Positions 6,287-7,750 of a DNA stretch of 7,750 nucleotides are shown piece by piece (position 1 is the first letter of the stretch; each line of letters opens with the position of its first letter). This DNA is from Bacteroidota bacterium. Lineage in GTDB: Bacteria > Bacteroidota > Bacteroidia > Bacteroidales > GCA-2748055. The position numbers and the translations under genes were made by a program. The DNA is taken from NCBI GenBank assembly GCA_030642565.1, contig DAOWNM010000123.1, positions 1 to 7,750 on the forward strand, given 5' to 3'. Below the pieces are notes generated by a model, which was not told where the DNA came from, made no database searches, and saw nothing but the letters and a program-made list of their open reading frames with translations.

Positions 6287-7750
6287 ATGACTAATAAAGA
6301 TAATAATGGAGGCGGTAGCAAAATGAACCGCAGGGATGTCATCAAAGGGTTGGCCACCGTACCTGTACTGGGTGCCATGGCTTATGGTACCTGGAGAAAA
6401 ATAAGGCAGGACCACATCCGCAACCACAAACTGTCCAAAGAGCTCAATATGAGTACTGAGGAACAGGAGTATATCTCGTACAAACATGACGGAGACACCA
6501 TCAGGATCGGGATCATCGGCTTTGGTATCAGGGGAGCCCAGTTGATGAAAGCTGCCGGGTTTGTTACCCCAAAAGCTATTCAGGAGATGAAAGACGCTGC
6601 CGAGAAGGACTCCCAGAACAAAAGGTATTCCGAATATCTCGAGCAGAACGATCTGAATATCCAAATAACAGGTGTATGCGACCTGTTTGATGTCCATGCA
6701 GAGGATGCAATGGCTGCTGCTTCAAATATAGGCAGGGAGGGCACTGGTGGCCAAATGGGTGCCGCTCCAAAACGATACAGAACCTATCAGGAGATGCTGG
6801 CCTCCGATGATATTGATGCCGTCATTATTGCAACTCCCGACCACTGGCATGCACAGATGACTATTGACGCTGCTAAAGCAGGGAAACATGTTTATGCAGA
6901 GAAAGGATTTACCTTGACCATGGATGAAACCTATGTTGTTCGTGATGCGGTGAAGGTAAGTGGCATAGTTTACCAGTTGGGTCACCAGGGACGTCAGACT
7001 GAGAGTTATATCAAGGCTAAGGAGGCCATTGAAAAAAAACTCATTGGAAAAATTAACCTGATTGAAGTCTGTACCAATCGCAACTCCCCCAATGGTGCCT
7101 GGGTATATGACATCCATCCCGATGCCAATCCAAATACCGTTGACTGGGCGCAATTTGAAGAGCCCTGCGAGGTTAAACACCCCTGGAGTCCGGAACGATT
7201 CTTCCGCTGGAGATGCTGGTGGGACTACGGAACCGGTCTGTCGGGCGACCTGCTTACCCATGAATTTGATGCCATTAACCAGATCATTGGAATGGGAATT
7301 CCTACCTCTGCTTCTGCTTCAGGCGGTGTTTACTTCTACAAGGATAAAAAGAAGGGTCATTATATAAATGAGATCAGGGAGGTGCCCGATGTCTGGAACG
7401 CAGTACTGGAATATCCCGACCTTGACTTCAGCTTGCTTTACAGCGCTTCGCTTGCAAGTAACCACAACAGAGGTAAGACGATCATGGGTCATGACGGTTC
7501 TATGGAACTGGGGAATTCATTGACTGTATATGCGGACAGTGAGAGTACCAGGTATAAGGAGCAGATCAAGAGTGGTCTGATCGATCCGGAACTTCCCATC
7601 TACACTTATATACCCGGGCGAAAAAACGTGGATTCTGTGGCCACAGCCACCGAGCAGTATTTTGCTGCCAGGGGACTGCTCTATACTTACCGTGGTGGAC
7701 GCAGGGTGGATACCACCCACCTCCATATTGCTGAATGGGTTCAGGCAATC
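6287..7750 (+). CDS. Tat-exported Gfo/Idh/MocA-family NAD(P)-dependent oxidoreductase (3' end beyond the window)
   Basis: The frame is open for 488 codons to the right edge; only the C-terminus is missing. Residues 14-20 (NRRDVIK) are a twin-arginine motif followed by a hydrophobic segment (LATVPVLGAMAYG, 22-34), so a folded protein is likely exported or anchored. A hydrophilic linker (35-71) leads to the Rossmann fold: GFGIRG (78-83) is the dinucleotide loop, and acidic D132 at the end of beta-2 favours NAD. DHWHA (185-189) and EKG (205-207) take the place of the family's catalytic EKP, with Pro replaced by Gly. H325 in DLLTHEFD (321-328) matches the catalytic D...H region. The C-terminal alpha/beta domain starts at about residue 250. 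Family members oxidise or reduce sugars and related hydroxyl compounds; the substrate is unknown. Two starts are possible: ATG 6287 (chosen, 9 bases after the DoxX stop) and ATG 6323 (residue 13), which has GGAGG 10 bases upstream. Confidence 0.9.
   Translation, partial: MTNKDNNGGGSKMNRRDVIKGLATVPVLGAMAYGTWRKIRQDHIRNHKLSKELNMSTEEQEYISYKHDGDTIRIGIIGFGIRGAQLMKAAGFVTPKAIQEMKDAAEKDSQNKRYSEYLEQNDLNIQITGVCDLFDVHAEDAMAAASNIGREGTGGQMGAAPKRYRTYQEMLASDDIDAVIIATPDHWHAQMTIDAAKAGKHVYAEKGFTLTMDETYVVRDAVKVSGIVYQLGHQGRQTESYIKAKEAIEKKLIGKINLIEVCTNRNSPNGAWVYDIHPDANPNTVDWAQFEEPCEVKHPWSPERFFRWRCWWDYGTGLSGDLLTHEFDAINQIIGMGIPTSASASGGVYFYKDKKKGHYINEIREVPDVWNAVLEYPDLDFSLLYSASLASNHNRGKTIMGHDGSMELGNSLTVYADSESTRYKEQIKSGLIDPELPIYTYIPGRKNVDSVATATEQYFAARGLLYTYRGGRRVDTTHLHIAEWVQAI
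6308..6312 (+). promoter_or_regulatory. Shine-Dalgarno-like GGAGG ahead of alternative start 6323
   Basis: GGAGG lies 10 bases before ATG 6323, which would give a protein starting MNRRDVIKG, a compact and typical Tat signal. Most other starts in the window lack such a sequence, and Bacteroidota generally do not depend on it. The bases also encode part of the glycine run (residues 8-10) in the longer reading, so the match may be accidental. It decides between the two starts only weakly. Confidence 0.25.

Noticed and set aside
6278..7261. Two overlapping minus-strand frames (139 and 179 residues) opposite the oxidoreductase
   Set aside because: The plus-strand frame carries the complete set of Rossmann and catalytic motifs; the antisense frames overlap each other and have no recognisable features.

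Overview
The window looks like chromosomal DNA of a Bacteroidota species, probably a Marinilabiliales/Prolixibacteraceae-like or other marine or gut-type Bacteroidales. The basis is family content and signals, not a database match. The gene families are typical of that phylum: a DUF5916/CBM9-like outer-membrane protein, a two-module ~800-residue FtsX/MacB-type permease, a DoxX protein, and a Tat-exported Gfo/Idh/MocA oxidoreductase. Most starts lack a Shine-Dalgarno sequence, and TAnnTTTG-type -7 elements lie between genes. Coding density is very high. No stretch over 300 bases lacks a gene, and I see no tRNA, rRNA, CRISPR array, insertion sequence or long repeat.

Layout. Positions 1-2109 hold two minus-strand genes, 6 bases apart and read as one unit: first a seven-helix membrane protein (2109-1417), then an exported DUF5916 protein (1410 and off the left edge). 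A 65-base divergent promoter region (2110-2174) separates them from a plus-strand operon. That operon has a two-module ABC-transporter permease (2175-4562), a small RsbW-like GHKL ATPase (4564-4977) and a six-helix potassium-channel-like protein with a TTLGYGD selectivity filter (4974-5675). The first two genes are 1 base apart and the last two overlap by 4 bases, so co-translation is likely. After a 122-base gap comes a second plus-strand unit: a DoxX-family membrane protein (5798-6277) and a Gfo/Idh/MocA-family oxidoreductase with a twin-arginine signal (6287 and off the right edge).

How the genes may work together. The DoxX/oxidoreductase pair suggests periplasmic or membrane-associated redox or sugar chemistry coupled to a quinone-facing membrane protein; this is inference. 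The permease/anti-sigma-like kinase/channel trio is the least conventional grouping. It combines a mechanotransmission-type ABC permease without its ATPase, a switch kinase without its usual STAS or phosphatase partners, and an ion channel without a regulatory domain. The seven-helix protein has histidine and acidic residues placed as in the CREST superfamily (alkaline ceramidase/PAQR-like metal-dependent hydrolases), which makes it the best candidate here for an undescribed enzyme. No gene in the window is visibly frameshifted or broken.
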